From Nitrospirota bacterium (lineage in GTDB: Bacteria; Nitrospirota; Thermodesulfovibrionia; Thermodesulfovibrionales; UBA6898), in assembly GCA_016214855.1 (NCBI GenBank), contig JACRMT010000017.1:1-57698 (forward strand): a stretch of 57,698 bases of DNA, written 5' to 3'. Positions 27,792 through 37,131 of this stretch are shown here, piece after piece. The notes under the pieces are model-generated. The model made no database searches, was not told the DNA's origin, and saw nothing but the letters and a program-made list of their open reading frames with translations. Every line of letters begins with the position of its first letter. Positions within the stretch are counted from its first letter, which is position 1. The translations under genes were made by a program, and so were the position numbers.

Positions 27792-28029
27792 ACTTAAAGT
27801 CCTGTCTGGTCAGGACGTCATAGGCATACTTCTGCTCTTCGGGTTCGTCGTTGCCGGACAGAAAGGCAGTCACATCAAGGCAGCAAAAATCCTCGCCGAC
27901 GGCTCCCGGCAGACGCTCACCATCCCTAATCACCCTCATCTCGATAAGGGAACTCTCAAGGCCATTTACAGGCAGGCGTCCCGCTACGTCGCCGAAAGCG
28001 AACTGAAACCCCATTTTTATACTGAATAG
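27784..28029 (+). CDS. hicA: HicA-type mRNA interferase toxin
   Basis: 81 residues with the double-stranded-RNA-binding-like HicA fold. The catalytic histidine is in GQKGSHIKA; LTIPNHPHLDKGTLKAIYRQ is the conserved C-terminal motif. It cleaves mRNA when free of HicB. A strong intrinsic terminator lies 88 nt downstream within the second 76-bp repeat. Confidence 0.9.
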   Translation: MPKLKVLSGQDVIGILLLFGFVVAGQKGSHIKAAKILADGSRQTLTIPNHPHLDKGTLKAIYRQASRYVAESELKPHFYTE

Positions 28030-28070
28030 CATCAGTTCCGCTATACACATAGGCAATTAGCCAACAGCTT

Positions 28071-28146
28071 TCGGCGATCAGCATGCATTGAATAGTCCCC
28101 TCCATGAAGTCCATCATATCCCAGGACCTCCCCCAAGGGATGTCCT
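28071..28146. repeat. 76-bp direct repeat, copy 2 (right of hicBA)
   Basis: Second copy of the repeat at 27258-27333, with 4 mismatches. It starts 41 nt after the hicA stop. Its 3' part is the stem of the terminator at 28119-28154. Confidence 0.9.
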
Positions 28147-28154
28147 GGGTTTTG
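28119..28154 (+). terminator. Intrinsic terminator after hicBA
   Basis: CCCAGGACCTCCC pairs with GGGATGTCCTGGG (one mismatch) across a CCAA loop and is followed by TTTTG. Only copy 2 of the repeat has the extended stem and T-run; copy 1 lacks both. Confidence 0.7.
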
Positions 28155-28415
28155 CTATTTCAGTGGTTCGATTTTGTCCGGCATCTGATGATTCGTGGCC
28201 TGCTCCCAGGCCTTCAGAAGCTCAGACTGATGCATTGATGCCCATTCCATGACAAGGCCAAGGGCACGAGGCGACAAGTTGCCGGTAATGACACTCAGGG
28301 AAGGTATCTCGATGAGGATCTCTTCTTCGCCATACACGGCATGAAAATGAGGCGGGTTGTGCTCTCTGAAGTATAGGTAAATTACGATCCCGAAAAATCT
28401 GCTCAGTTCAGGCAT
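28155..28415 (-). CDS. DUF4160 domain protein
   Basis: 86 residues. GIVIYLYFREHNPPHFHAVY is the DUF4160 signature, followed by a helical C-terminus with ALGLVMEWASMHQSELLKAW. It overlaps the DUF2442 gene upstream by 8 nt. These two families are very often paired, and the arrangement resembles toxin-antitoxin modules, though activity is not established for this pair. It converges with hicA across the terminator. Confidence 0.85.
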   Translation of the reverse strand: MPELSRFFGIVIYLYFREHNPPHFHAVYGEEEILIEIPSLSVITGNLSPRALGLVMEWASMHQSELLKAWEQATNHQMPDKIEPLK

Positions 28416-28671
28416 GCGTTGCCGTCAAAATACCTTTACCCGTAAGTTCAGCATGAAGGGAATCGGGACAAAGATCTATGCCGCCGGGCCAGGCTATTGT
28501 ATGCGTATCAGGATTTACAAAAACAGCCCTGAATACCGACAGATCGTTCCACGCGGAAAAAACCCCCTTACCCGCAACATCGCCGAGATCAACGATTCCC
28601 TCCGCACTATCATTGAACCTGAGCCATACCTTATAATTGTCGAGCGGTTTTACTTCAACAATGCGATGCAT
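28408..28671 (-). CDS. DUF2442 domain protein
   Basis: 87 residues. VKPLDNYKVWLRFNDSAEGI and the C-terminal IAWPGGIDLCPDSLHAEL are hallmarks of DUF2442. Small beta-rich protein without membrane segments. First gene of the pair with DUF4160. Putative antitoxin or partner by analogy only. Confidence 0.85.
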   Translation of the reverse strand: MHRIVEVKPLDNYKVWLRFNDSAEGIVDLGDVAGKGVFSAWNDLSVFRAVFVNPDTHTIAWPGGIDLCPDSLHAELTGKGILTATHA

Positions 28672-28745
28672 TCGGCACCTCCTTGCTTATGCTCCATTCT
28701 ACTACAAAATATGCCGGCTGTCCCAAAAACCTGAGCATTGTTGAA

Positions 28746-28823
28746 CTACCCGATCACATTCAGGAAAAGGCAGCACCGGCAGAATACAGGGCAGGCAAAG
28801 TTGACACTCTCGATCTTGTCTTA
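28746..28823 (-). pseudogene. Remnant of the 3' end of a cdsA gene
   Basis: On the minus strand this encodes DKIESVNFACPVFC, then RCCLFLNVIG and TAG. It aligns without gaps to the last 25 codons and stop of the intact cdsA (35628-35705; DKIDSVTFAGPAFY, then WTCLFLNVIG), at roughly 84% DNA identity. Nothing of the rest of cdsA is present; homology stops within 10 nt of the efflux gene's stop codon. It marks a recombination or integration boundary. Confidence 0.8.
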
Positions 28824-28831
28824 GGCCCCCC

Positions 28832-30361
28832 TTACTCCCCGGCATCTCCTCCCAGTACCTTATAGAGCGTTGCCAGGTTGATAAGACGGGAAAGACGGAC
28901 CGAGATCAGCCCCTGCTGTGCATTGTACAGCGAGCGCTGCGCGTCCAGCACGTTGAGGTAGCTTGCTATGCCGCTGCGGTAACGCGCCTGGGATAAACGG
29001 TAGCTGGCGGCAGCTGCATCAGTCAGAGACTGCTGCGCCTCCATCTGATCGCCAAGCGTTCCAAATTGCGCCAGAGCATCTGACACCTCTTTGAATGCGA
29101 CCTGGATCGCTTTTTCATACCGGGCAAGGGAGATCTCGCGGTCGACTTCCGTAACTCTCAGGTTGGCCAGATTCCTCCCGGTGTCGAAGACCGGCAGAGT
29201 GATCTGCGGCGCAAAGCTCCATGCGCCGGTCCCATGATGAAAAAGACCCGACAACTCGGGGCTCGCAACACCAACGCTTGTCGTGAGAGTGATACGCGGG
29301 AAGAACGCGGCACGTGCTGCTCCGATGTTGGCGTTGGCAGCCCTGAGAAGGTGCTCAGCCTGCATGATGTCAGGGCGGCGCTGCAGTACATCAGACGGAA
29401 GGCCGGCGTTGAGCTCTTTCAGCGCAGTGATCTCACTGAGGCCTGCAGGTATGAGGTCAGCCGGTACGGGCGAGCCGATCACGAGCGCCAGTGCATTCTG
29501 GTCCTGGGCTACAAGGCCGGTGAAACGGGCAATGTCCACACGGGCTGCATCAACGCTTGTCTGCGCCTGACGGAGATCCAGCTCGGATGACGCGCCGGCT
29601 TCAAAGCGGCTTTTGATAAGCTTATACGAAGTCTGCTGACTTGCCAAAGTATCCTGCGCGATCTGCAGGTGTTCCTTATCAGCAGCAAGGGTCAGGTATA
29701 TGCCTGCAACCTCTGACACCAGACTGATCCGCAGACTGCGGCGTGCCTCCTCTGTCGCGAAATACTCCTCCAGTGCCTTGTCCTTAAGGCTTCGCACGCG
29801 GCCGAAAAGATCGAGTTCATAGGAGCTGAATCCGAGGTCAGCGCTGTATTGATGCACGTTCATGGTCTGACCTGTGGACGAGATGCCTGCAGGGACCCGC
29901 TGTTCGATCCCTCTGGCGGCCGCATTCACGGTCGGCAGGAGATCGGCGCGCTGGATCCTATACAAAGCCCGTGATCTCTCAATGTTCAGCGCAGCCACGC
30001 GCAGGTCGCGGTTATTCTCCAATGCAAGGCTGATCAGTTTCTGCAGCTGCTCCTGCATAAAGAAATCTTGCCATTTGATATCAGCAGCAGCCCTGTCAGA
30101 CAGCTTGCTCTCCTTGTAAGCCGGTCCGCCCGGCCAGTCACCCGGTACTGGCGCATCCGGACGTGCATATTTCGGAGCCATGGTACAGGCAGAGAGCGCG
30201 AGCAGGACAAAGGCAACAACTGCAGCACGGAGCCCAAAGAAAATCTCCCCTCGCCCCTCTTTGCCAAAGAGGGGTAATTCCTCCCTTTGAAAAAGGGAGG
30301 TGAGGAGGGATTTTATGTTCAAATATTTCATTTTGCGAGATACTCTCAATAGTCTTTTCAT
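28832..30361 (-). CDS. RND efflux outer-membrane lipoprotein (OprM/NodT family)
   Basis: 509 residues from ATG 30361. The mature start is at the lipobox LSAC, followed by TMAPKYARPDAPVPGDW, typical of NodT-family channels. Two OEP repeats form the beta-barrel and periplasmic tunnel. GGAGG in the pump gene's 3' end lies 9 nt before the ATG, which is 1 nt after the pump stop. The signal peptide is abnormal: about 25 residues (REELPLFGKEGRGEIFF and flanks) derive from a palindromic repeat at 30241-30314 inserted in frame before the hydrophobic core. The result is a very long n-region that could impair export. Confidence 0.9.
   Translation of the reverse strand: MKRLLRVSRKMKYLNIKSLLTSLFQREELPLFGKEGRGEIFFGLRAAVVAFVLLALSACTMAPKYARPDAPVPGDWPGGPAYKESKLSDRAAADIKWQDFFMQEQLQKLISLALENNRDLRVAALNIERSRALYRIQRADLLPTVNAAARGIEQRVPAGISSTGQTMNVHQYSADLGFSSYELDLFGRVRSLKDKALEEYFATEEARRSLRISLVSEVAGIYLTLAADKEHLQIAQDTLASQQTSYKLIKSRFEAGASSELDLRQAQTSVDAARVDIARFTGLVAQDQNALALVIGSPVPADLIPAGLSEITALKELNAGLPSDVLQRRPDIMQAEHLLRAANANIGAARAAFFPRITLTTSVGVASPELSGLFHHGTGAWSFAPQITLPVFDTGRNLANLRVTEVDREISLARYEKAIQVAFKEVSDALAQFGTLGDQMEAQQSLTDAAAASYRLSQARYRSGIASYLNVLDAQRSLYNAQQGLISVRLSRLINLATLYKVLGGDAGE
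30241..30314. repeat. REPIN-like palindromic element inside the outer-membrane efflux gene
   Basis: Hairpins CCCCTCTTTGCCAAAGAGGGG and CCTCCCTTTGAAAAAGGGAGG sit between AAATCTCCCCTC and GAGGAGGGATTTT, which also pair. It is the same design as 43782-43856 and lies within the coding frame of the signal peptide. Confidence 0.9.
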
Positions 30362-30362
30362 A

Positions 30363-33300
30363 TTATTGTCCCTCCGCAGTTGCGGGATCAGCAGGCGCTG
30401 CTGCCTGCGGTTTATGTTTTTTCCGGCCAAACATTCGTGATACCATCACAAAGAAAAAGGGAATAAAGATCAGGTCGATGAACGTAGCAGACAGCAGTCC
30501 GCCGGTGACAGCGGTGCCGATTGCATTCTGGGCTGAAGCACCCGCTCCCCTGGTCAGTGCCAGCGGCAGCGTGCCGAAGAAGAAGGCCAGGGAGGTCATG
30601 ATGACCGGTCGCAGCCTGATCCTGATCGCAGCCAGGGTTGCATCGACAAGCTCATGTCCCTGATGCATCTGCTCTTTGATAAACTGAATGATCAGTATGG
30701 CGTTCTTGGTCGAAAGGCCGATGGTGGTCAAAAGGCCGATCTGCAGATAGACGTCGTTGGGGAACATGCGCAGCTTGACCGCAGTCACCGCGCCGACCAG
30801 CCCCAGCGGCAGCATCAGCAGGTTCACTACGGGAATGGTCCAGCTTTCGTACAGGGCTGCCACTGCGAGAAATACGACCAGGAGCGAGATCGCATAGAGC
30901 GCCGGCGCCTGTGCGCCGGCATTCTTTTCTTCATACGAGAGTCCTGTCCACTCGTACCCGATCCCGGGCTGCAGCTCGCCCACCATCTTCTCCACTTCGG
31001 CCATCGCCTCGCCGGTGCTCACGCCGGGGGCTGCCTGCCCCAGGATCTCGACAGACGGAATACCGTTGTACCGCTCCAGCCGCGGCGAGCCGTATTGCCA
31101 GCGCGCAGTGGCAAAGGCTGAAAACGGCACCATGTCGCCGCTCTTATTCCTCACATACCAGCGGTTGATGTCCTCCGGCAGCATGCGCGACTGGGGTTCA
31201 GACTGGAGGTAGACCTTCTTGACCCTGCCGTTTTGGATAAAGTCGTTTACATAAGTGCTCCCCCAGGCAGTCGAAAGGACACTGTTGACGTCAGCCAGGG
31301 ATATCCCAAGGGCACCGGCACGCACGTCGTCGATATCCAGCTTGAACTGCGGGGAGTCATCCTGGCCGTTGGGCCGCACCGCGATCAGTTTCGGATTCTT
31401 CATGGCCATGCCAAGGAGCTTATTGCGGGCCTCCATCAGTTTCTCATGCCCCAGACCGCCTCTATCCTGTAATTGCAGGTCAAAGCCATTAGCCACACCC
31501 AGTTCAAGCACTGCAGGAGGCGAAAAGGCAAAGGCCAGGCCGTCGCGAAATTTGGAGAAGGCCTTCATGGCACGGCCTGCAACGGCCTGCGCCTTCAGGT
31601 CCGGGGTCTTGCGCAGCTTCCAGTCCTTCAGCCTGACAAATGCCAGTCCCATATTCTGGCCGCGACCGGCAAAACTGAAGCCGGCCACGGTTATGACACC
31701 TTCTACTGTTTTGCTCTCCTGCTCCAGGAAGTGCTTCTCCAACTGGCGTATGACCTGGATGGTCCGCTCCTGGGTGGCGCCTGCCGGCAGCTGGACCTGG
31801 CAGATGATGAACCCCTGGTCCTCATCGGGCAGGAACGAGGTGGGCAGATGCAGGAAGAACCAGACCATGACAGCCACGATAACGCCATAAACCAGCAGGT
31901 AGCGTACCGGCTTGCCAAAGGAGCGGCCTACAATTCCTTCATACTGTAATCTTCTGCGGTCGAACCAATTGTTAAACCAGCAGAAAAACGATTTTAACCA
32001 GCCGGAATCACCCGGATGACAGCCTTTTTGGATCGGTTTGAGCAGGGTGGAGCAGAGCGCCGGGGTCAGGATCATCGCCACGAACACAGACAGGATCATT
32101 GCAGAGATGATGGTGATCGCGAACTGCCGGTAGATAACGCCGGTGGAACCGCCGAAAAAGGCCATCGGTAAAAACACCGCAGTCAGCACCGTGGCAATGC
32201 CCCAGAGCGCGCTGGTGATCTGCCCCATCGACTTGATGGTGGCGTCATGCGGTGAAAGCCCCTCCTCGGACATGATACGTTCCACATTCTCGACAACAAC
32301 AATGGCATCGTCAACCAGCAGGCCGATCACTATGACCAGTGCAAACATGGTCAGGGTGTTGATCGAAAAACCGGCAGCAGCCAGCACGCCCATGGTCCCC
32401 AGGAGCACCACCGGGACCGCAATGGTCGGGATCAGCGTTGCTCGCAGGTTCTGCAGGAAGAGGAACATGATGATAAAGACCAGGAATACCGCTATGATCA
32501 GGGTCTCGACCACTTCCGCGATCGAGATCCTGACAAACGGTGTGGTGTCGTAAGGATAGACCACCTTCATACCCGGCGGAAAATACCGGGACAGTTCCTC
32601 CATCTTGGCCTTGACCCGTTCGCCGGTCTCAAGGGCGTTGGCGCCTGATGCAAGTCTGATCGCCATGCCGCCCAAGGGTTTGCCGTTGTAGTATGACTGA
32701 ACCTCGTAGTTCTCAGTGCCGATCCTGCTTTCGGCCACATCCTTCAGCTTTACCGTGGAGCCGTCCGGATTGGTACGCAGGATGACGGCATCGAACTGCT
32801 CCGTGTTCTGCAGCAGGGCCCTGGCATTGATGGTAGCGTTCAGTTGCTGTCCCTTGGGTGCGGGGACAGCGCCGAACTGACCGGCAGACACCTGGACGTT
32901 CTGGGCCTGCAATGCCGCGATCACCTCATTGGTGGTCAGGTGGTAATTATTCAGCTTGGACGGGTCCAGCCAGATCCGCATGGCGTTCTGGGTGCCGAAC
33001 AGCTGCAGTTCACCGACCCCCTCCAGGCGGCTGATGATGTCCTGAAGGCTGGAGACCATATAGTCGGTCAGGGCGTTCCTGTCCATCGAGCCGTCTTCCG
33101 ACACCAGACCGACGATCAGCAGAAAGTTTCGGGTGGATTTGACCACCTGGATCCCGGACCGCTGGACGATCTGGGGCAGGAGCGGTACCGCAAGCTGCAG
33201 TTTGTTCTGCACCTGCACCTGGGCGATGTTGGGGTCAGTGCCGGCCTTGAAGGTCAGGGTAATCGACACGGCCCCGGCCGAGTCGCTGGTGGAGGACATA

Positions 33301-33530
33301 TAGATCAGGTTATCGATACCGTTGAGCTTCTGCTCGATCACCTGGGTGACCGTATCCTGGACGGTCTGGGCCGAGGCGCCCGGATAGACCGCGTTGATGG
33401 CTATCTGCGGCGGCGCGATCGGCGGGTATTGGGAGACCGGCAGTTTCTTGATCGCCAGAAGTCCGGACAGCATGACCATGATGGCGATGACCCAGGCGAA
33501 GATGGGACGGTTTATAAAAAATCTTGGCAT
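30363..33530 (-). CDS. RND multidrug efflux pump, HAE1 (AcrB/MexB) type
   Basis: 1055 residues, full length for the family. [20 protein letters not shown] is the standard opening. The proton-relay acids are in [20 protein letters not shown] in transmembrane helix 4, and [20 protein letters not shown] occurs in the C-terminal half. Twelve membrane helices and two large periplasmic loops are expected. The trimer takes drugs or other hydrophobic compounds from the periplasm and inner membrane. It lies 12 nt after the adaptor gene and is followed directly by the outer-membrane channel. Confidence 0.95.
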   Translation of the reverse strand: MPRFFINRPIFAWVIAIMVMLSGLLAIKKLPVSQYPPIAPPQIAINAVYPGASAQTVQDTVTQVIEQKLNGIDNLIYMSSTSDSAGAVSITLTFKAGTDPNIAQVQVQNKLQLAVPLLPQIVQRSGIQVVKSTRNFLLIVGLVSEDGSMDRNALTDYMVSSLQDIISRLEGVGELQLFGTQNAMRIWLDPSKLNNYHLTTNEVIAALQAQNVQVSAGQFGAVPAPKGQQLNATINARALLQNTEQFDAVILRTNPDGSTVKLKDVAESRIGTENYEVQSYYNGKPLGGMAIRLASGANALETGERVKAKMEELSRYFPPGMKVVYPYDTTPFVRISIAEVVETLIIAVFLVFIIMFLFLQNLRATLIPTIAVPVVLLGTMGVLAAAGFSINTLTMFALVIVIGLLVDDAIVVVENVERIMSEEGLSPHDATIKSMGQITSALWGIATVLTAVFLPMAFFGGSTGVIYRQFAITIISAMILSVFVAMILTPALCSTLLKPIQKGCHPGDSGWLKSFFCWFNNWFDRRRLQYEGIVGRSFGKPVRYLLVYGVIVAVMVWFFLHLPTSFLPDEDQGFIICQVQLPAGATQERTIQVIRQLEKHFLEQESKTVEGVITVAGFSFAGRGQNMGLAFVRLKDWKLRKTPDLKAQAVAGRAMKAFSKFRDGLAFAFSPPAVLELGVANGFDLQLQDRGGLGHEKLMEARNKLLGMAMKNPKLIAVRPNGQDDSPQFKLDIDDVRAGALGISLADVNSVLSTAWGSTYVNDFIQNGRVKKVYLQSEPQSRMLPEDINRWYVRNKSGDMVPFSAFATARWQYGSPRLERYNGIPSVEILGQAAPGVSTGEAMAEVEKMVGELQPGIGYEWTGLSYEEKNAGAQAPALYAISLLVVFLAVAALYESWTIPVVNLLMLPLGLVGAVTAVKLRMFPNDVYLQIGLLTTIGLSTKNAILIIQFIKEQMHQGHELVDATLAAIRIRLRPVIMTSLAFFFGTLPLALTRGAGASAQNAIGTAVTGGLLSATFIDLIFIPFFFVMVSRMFGRKKHKPQAAAPADPATAEGQ

Positions 33531-33542
33531 GAAGGATCTCCT

Positions 33543-34763
33543 TTATTTTTTTGCCGGTGCGTTCGGCGCAGCAGCTGAAGTTCCTTCCACCTTGCTGCCG
33601 AAAGGAACGGTCTTGACCGGTGTGCCGGGCCGGGCCTTCTGCAGTCCTTCAAGGATGACACGGTCTCCGGTCTTCAGTCCTTCGCTGACCAGCCAGCTGT
33701 CGCCAACGGTTCTTGCGGCCTTGATGACACGCGGCTCCACCTTGTCTTCTGCCCCTACCACCATCACCATGGCATTGCCTGTCGGATTACGGGTCACGCC
33801 CTGCTGAGGAATAAGGATCGCCTGATCATGTATGCCTTCTTCAATGATCGCGCGAACGTACATTCCGGGCAGCAGCGTATGCTTCGGATTGGGAAAAACC
33901 GTACGCAGGGTGAGAGAACCGGTATTTTGATCTACCGTGACTTCCGAGAACTTCAGCAAACCTTCCAGCGGATACGGTGAGCCGTCTTCGAGGATCAGTT
34001 TCACCTTTGAATGGCCGGCAGCTCCTTTTTTAAGCTGGCCGCTCGCAAGGGCCTGCTTCAGACGCAGCATTTCAGCACTTGTCTGTGTAACATCGACATA
34101 GACCTGGTCCAGCTGCTGGATCGTTGCAAGAGCCGCGCCCTGATTCGCAGATACCAGAGCCCCCACTGTCACCGACGACCTGCTGATCCTTCCGGAAAGG
34201 GGCGCAGCAATACTGGTGTATGCCAGATTGATGCGCGCGGTCTCGACTGCGGCCTTGCCGGCCTCGATATCAGCCTCTGCCAGCTTAAGCGCCGCGCCGG
34301 CATCGTCGTAGTCCTGCCGGCTTACCGCATTGATCTGCACCAGTTCCTTATATCTCCCGGCCTTCAGCCGGGCAGGGATGACATTGGCCTCAGCCTTTGC
34401 AAGCAGGGCCTTTGCGCTGTTATACGCAGCCTGATACGAAGCAGGGTCGATCTGGTAGAGCACCTCGCCGGCCTTGACATCCGCACCCTCAGTAAAGAGC
34501 CGTTTCTGAATGATGCCGCCGACCTGCGGACGGATCTCGGCGATAAAGAAGGCAGCGGTGCGGCCGGCAAGTTCCGTGGTAAGCACAACACGCTGCGGTT
34601 TGACCACCACTATCCCCACTTCCGGGGGACCTGCCGGCGTCTGGCCGGTTGTTGCGTTCTTTTTCCCGCAACCGGTCAGGACAAGGCATGCGGCAAGTAT
34701 GCCGATGACAGCAATTATTCGGGCTCTGCGTAGAGGCTGTTTGCACATCTTTGGAAATGACAT
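33543..34763 (-). CDS. RND efflux periplasmic adaptor (membrane fusion) lipoprotein
   Basis: 406 residues from ATG 34763, which has GGAGG 8 nt upstream. The signal ends in the lipobox LTGC. The mature part has the lipoyl/barrel-sandwich segment (AAFFIAEIRPQVGGIIQKRL followed by FTEGADVKAGEVLYQID), an alpha-hairpin, and a beta-barrel with LLPGMYVRAIIEEG. It links the pump to the outer-membrane channel. A longer frame reaching 34907 overlaps tetR and is not credible. Confidence 0.92.
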   Translation of the reverse strand: MSFPKMCKQPLRRARIIAVIGILAACLVLTGCGKKNATTGQTPAGPPEVGIVVVKPQRVVLTTELAGRTAAFFIAEIRPQVGGIIQKRLFTEGADVKAGEVLYQIDPASYQAAYNSAKALLAKAEANVIPARLKAGRYKELVQINAVSRQDYDDAGAALKLAEADIEAGKAAVETARINLAYTSIAAPLSGRISRSSVTVGALVSANQGAALATIQQLDQVYVDVTQTSAEMLRLKQALASGQLKKGAAGHSKVKLILEDGSPYPLEGLLKFSEVTVDQNTGSLTLRTVFPNPKHTLLPGMYVRAIIEEGIHDQAILIPQQGVTRNPTGNAMVMVVGAEDKVEPRVIKAARTVGDSWLVSEGLKTGDRVILEGLQKARPGTPVKTVPFGSKVEGTSAAAPNAPAKK

Positions 34764-34849
34764 ATTCGATTCCTCCAAATTTCTGTAATAAAAATCAGTT
34801 CGCTCTTTTTTTGATCCTGACCTCCGGTCTCCATGCCGGCAGGACAAAT

Positions 34850-35458
34850 CTACTTCTGTAATCCCCGCAGCAATACATCGACCAGCGTATGCGCTACAAG
34901 TTCGCATCTATCCTTCGAAAAACCTGCGCAATAAATATTCTTCGCTATTACCCCGTGGGAAGCAATTGCGAGGGTATCGACTATGACATCCACATCGATC
35001 TCCCGCAGTTTCCCGGCGTCTATGCAGTCCTGCACGATCTCTTTAAACACGAAGTACGTGTTTCTCGCCATGGATTCCTTTTCGACCAATTCCTGACGGG
35101 TCCCGTAAACGCTCTTCGTGAAAAAGATCAGTTTGTATTGATTGGGGGTTTTAAGGCCGAATTCTATGAGGTAAAGCAGGGCCTGACGCAGAGTCTCGAC
35201 AGGGTCCTGAGAAACCGACCTGATATGGTTCAGCTGTGAAGAAAAATGCTCAAAGAACTCTTCACAGATGGCGAAGAGCAGATCGTCCCTGTCTTTAAAA
35301 TAAAGATAGATGGTGGTGGCAGAATAGTCTATTTTTTCGGCAAGCCTGCGCATCGAGAACTTTTCGTACCCCTCATTAATAAAAAGCTCCCGGGCTGCAT
35401 TGAGGATCTCCCGGCGAAATTCCTCTTTATTCTTTGCGCGTTTTTCCTTAATACCCAT
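34850..35458 (-). CDS. TetR-family regulator of the efflux operon
   Basis: 202 residues. The N-terminal helix-turn-helix reads SMRRLAEKIDYSATTIYLYF followed by KDRDDLL, with a variable ligand-binding C-terminal domain. TetR proteins usually repress the adjoining pump operon until a substrate binds. It is the first gene on the same strand, 86 nt before the adaptor. Its own upstream region (35459-35627) is A/T-rich and probably holds the promoter. Confidence 0.92.
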   Translation of the reverse strand: MGIKEKRAKNKEEFRREILNAARELFINEGYEKFSMRRLAEKIDYSATTIYLYFKDRDDLLFAICEEFFEHFSSQLNHIRSVSQDPVETLRQALLYLIEFGLKTPNQYKLIFFTKSVYGTRQELVEKESMARNTYFVFKEIVQDCIDAGKLREIDVDVIVDTLAIASHGVIAKNIYCAGFSKDRCELVAHTLVDVLLRGLQK

Positions 35459-35627
35459 GCAGATTCCTTATCATCGTTATTTATTCTTAACGGCGTTATC
35501 TTATCCTTCTTCCATAATTTTTTTCAACCATTTATTTTTTCGCCATTATAGCCAAAGAATGTTGCTTTCATATAAGAGGATGTTTCAAGAGAAGATTTTT
35601 GCAACAGGTGCTTCGGAGATGCGGAAC

Positions 35628-36419
35628 TTATCCGATCACATTCAGAAAAAGGCAGGTCCAGTAGAAGGCAGGGCCGGCAAAGGTGACACTGTCGATCTTG
35701 TCCAGAAAACCACCGTGCCCCGGCACAATGGAGCTCGAATCCTTTACGCCGGCGTCACGCTTGAACATGGACTCAACAAGATCGCCGAGGATCGTCGTGA
35801 AACTGACAACAAGCCCTAAGATAATAGCCGAGGAGAGCGGCATTACAGCAAGGATAGTAAATTTAATAAGCAGGACGCCGATGAGACCGCCTATGAAAGA
35901 ACCGACTGCTCCCTCGACCGTCTTGTTCGGGCTCATCTCGACATAGAGCTTTCTCCTGCCGATGCTCTTGCCGACATAGAGAGCCATGCTGTCAGAACCC
36001 CATACAGCAGCATAGAGCATTACCAGAAGCGGGGCCCCGGCCTTGATAATATCAAGCTGGAACGACAGAAGTCCCGGGATGTACAGAAGCCCGAATACGG
36101 CGGCTGTCGCCTCCCGGACAGAACCGGCAGCATCTCTTTTCAGAAAAAGCCGCAGGGTCAGCATCGTCAGAACCGCAATAAAGAGGGCCTCAGAAAAAAG
36201 CTGTCTTGCAAAGAACTGCATGGTCAGGATCACTGCACCGAAGAAGAGGCCCGAGTATTTCAGATGGCTGCCAATGCCCGCGATGGCATAGAACTCTGCA
36301 AGAGCGACCGTCGAGACTGCAGTTATCAGCAACAGGTAATACTGCGGAGGCAGGTACATGGTATAAAGGTACAGAACAGGGACAAGGATAAGAGCTACGA
36401 GCAGACGCTTAAGATGCAC
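35628..36419 (-). CDS. cdsA: Phosphatidate cytidylyltransferase
   Basis: 263 residues from GTG 36419, with GGGAGG 4 nt upstream. It makes CDP-diacylglycerol for phospholipid synthesis in the inner membrane. Multiple membrane helices are visible. The family signature is present near the C-terminus as SMFKRDAGVKDSS then IVPGHGGFLDKID (Lys replaces the usual Arg of DR). The gene overlaps uppS by 11 nt. The last 25 codons are duplicated, in decayed form, at 28746-28823. Confidence 0.94.
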   Translation of the reverse strand: MHLKRLLVALILVPVLYLYTMYLPPQYYLLLITAVSTVALAEFYAIAGIGSHLKYSGLFFGAVILTMQFFARQLFSEALFIAVLTMLTLRLFLKRDAAGSVREATAAVFGLLYIPGLLSFQLDIIKAGAPLLVMLYAAVWGSDSMALYVGKSIGRRKLYVEMSPNKTVEGAVGSFIGGLIGVLLIKFTILAVMPLSSAIILGLVVSFTTILGDLVESMFKRDAGVKDSSSIVPGHGGFLDKIDSVTFAGPAFYWTCLFLNVIG

Positions 36420-37128
36420 TGACCCTCCCGGAGATCTTGCCGAAGCGGCGCTCTCTTCCCTGAAAGTCCTGGATCGCAAGCATGAACTCTTCCCGGTCAA
36501 AGTCAGGCCAGAGCGTATCTGCAAAATAGAGCTCTGCGTACGCCGCCTGCCAAAGCAGAAAGTTCGAGAGCCTCCGCTCGCCGCTCGTCCTGATGATCAG
36601 ATCGGGCTGGGGAAGTCCTGCCGTATCAAGATATGCGTCAAAATCCTCTTCATGCAGTTCAGCCGGGTTCGTGCAGGAGTTCATCACTTTTCTGACAGCC
36701 CTGATGATCTCACTCCTGCCGCTGTAGCTGAGCGCAGCCACAAGGTTCAGCCCTTTATTGTTCTTTGTCTTATACTCTGTCTCCCTGATCAGGTCCTGAA
36801 TGTTCTCGGGCAGGCGCCAGGTCTCGCCAATGGCCCTGAAGACGACATCTTTTTTTATGAGAGCCTCAAATTCATTTTTCAGGTAGTACTCCAGGATCTT
36901 CATGAGCATGGAGACCTCTTCCTTGGGCCTCTGCCAGTTCTCGGTAGAAAATGCGTAAAGGGTCAGGCAGTTGATACCGAGCTCAATGGACAGATCGATC
37001 ACCTCGCGTGACCGCTCTGCGCCTCTGCGGTGGCCCTCGATGCGCGGCAGCCCTCTCAGCTCAGCCCATCTGCCGTTGCCGTCCATGATAATGCCCACAT
37101 GGCGGGGCATCCTTCCGTGCAGGTCCAA
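36409..37128 (-). CDS. uppS: Isoprenyl (undecaprenyl) diphosphate synthase
   Basis: 239 residues, normal length. HVGIIMDGNGRWAELRGLPR contains the catalytic Asp16; GHRRGAER, YAFSTENWQRP, IRTSGERRLSNFLLWQ and ELYFADTLWPDF are all conserved. It makes the C55 lipid carrier for cell-wall and LPS synthesis in the cytosol or at the membrane. cdsA follows with an 11-nt overlap. Confidence 0.96.
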   Translation of the reverse strand: MDLHGRMPRHVGIIMDGNGRWAELRGLPRIEGHRRGAERSREVIDLSIELGINCLTLYAFSTENWQRPKEEVSMLMKILEYYLKNEFEALIKKDVVFRAIGETWRLPENIQDLIRETEYKTKNNKGLNLVAALSYSGRSEIIRAVRKVMNSCTNPAELHEEDFDAYLDTAGLPQPDLIIRTSGERRLSNFLLWQAAYAELYFADTLWPDFDREEFMLAIQDFQGRERRFGKISGRVSAS

Positions 37129-37131
37129 GAT

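Noticed and set aside
27490-28056. 188-residue minus-strand frame opposite hicBA
   Set aside because: It is antisense to two recognised toxin-antitoxin genes and has no family features.
28683-28865. 60-residue plus-strand frame before the efflux channel gene
   Set aside because: It is antisense to the decayed cdsA fragment.
34764-34907. 48-residue extension of the efflux adaptor upstream of its signal peptide
   Set aside because: It overlaps tetR, and the internal ATG 34763 has a strong Shine-Dalgarno and begins a normal lipoprotein signal.
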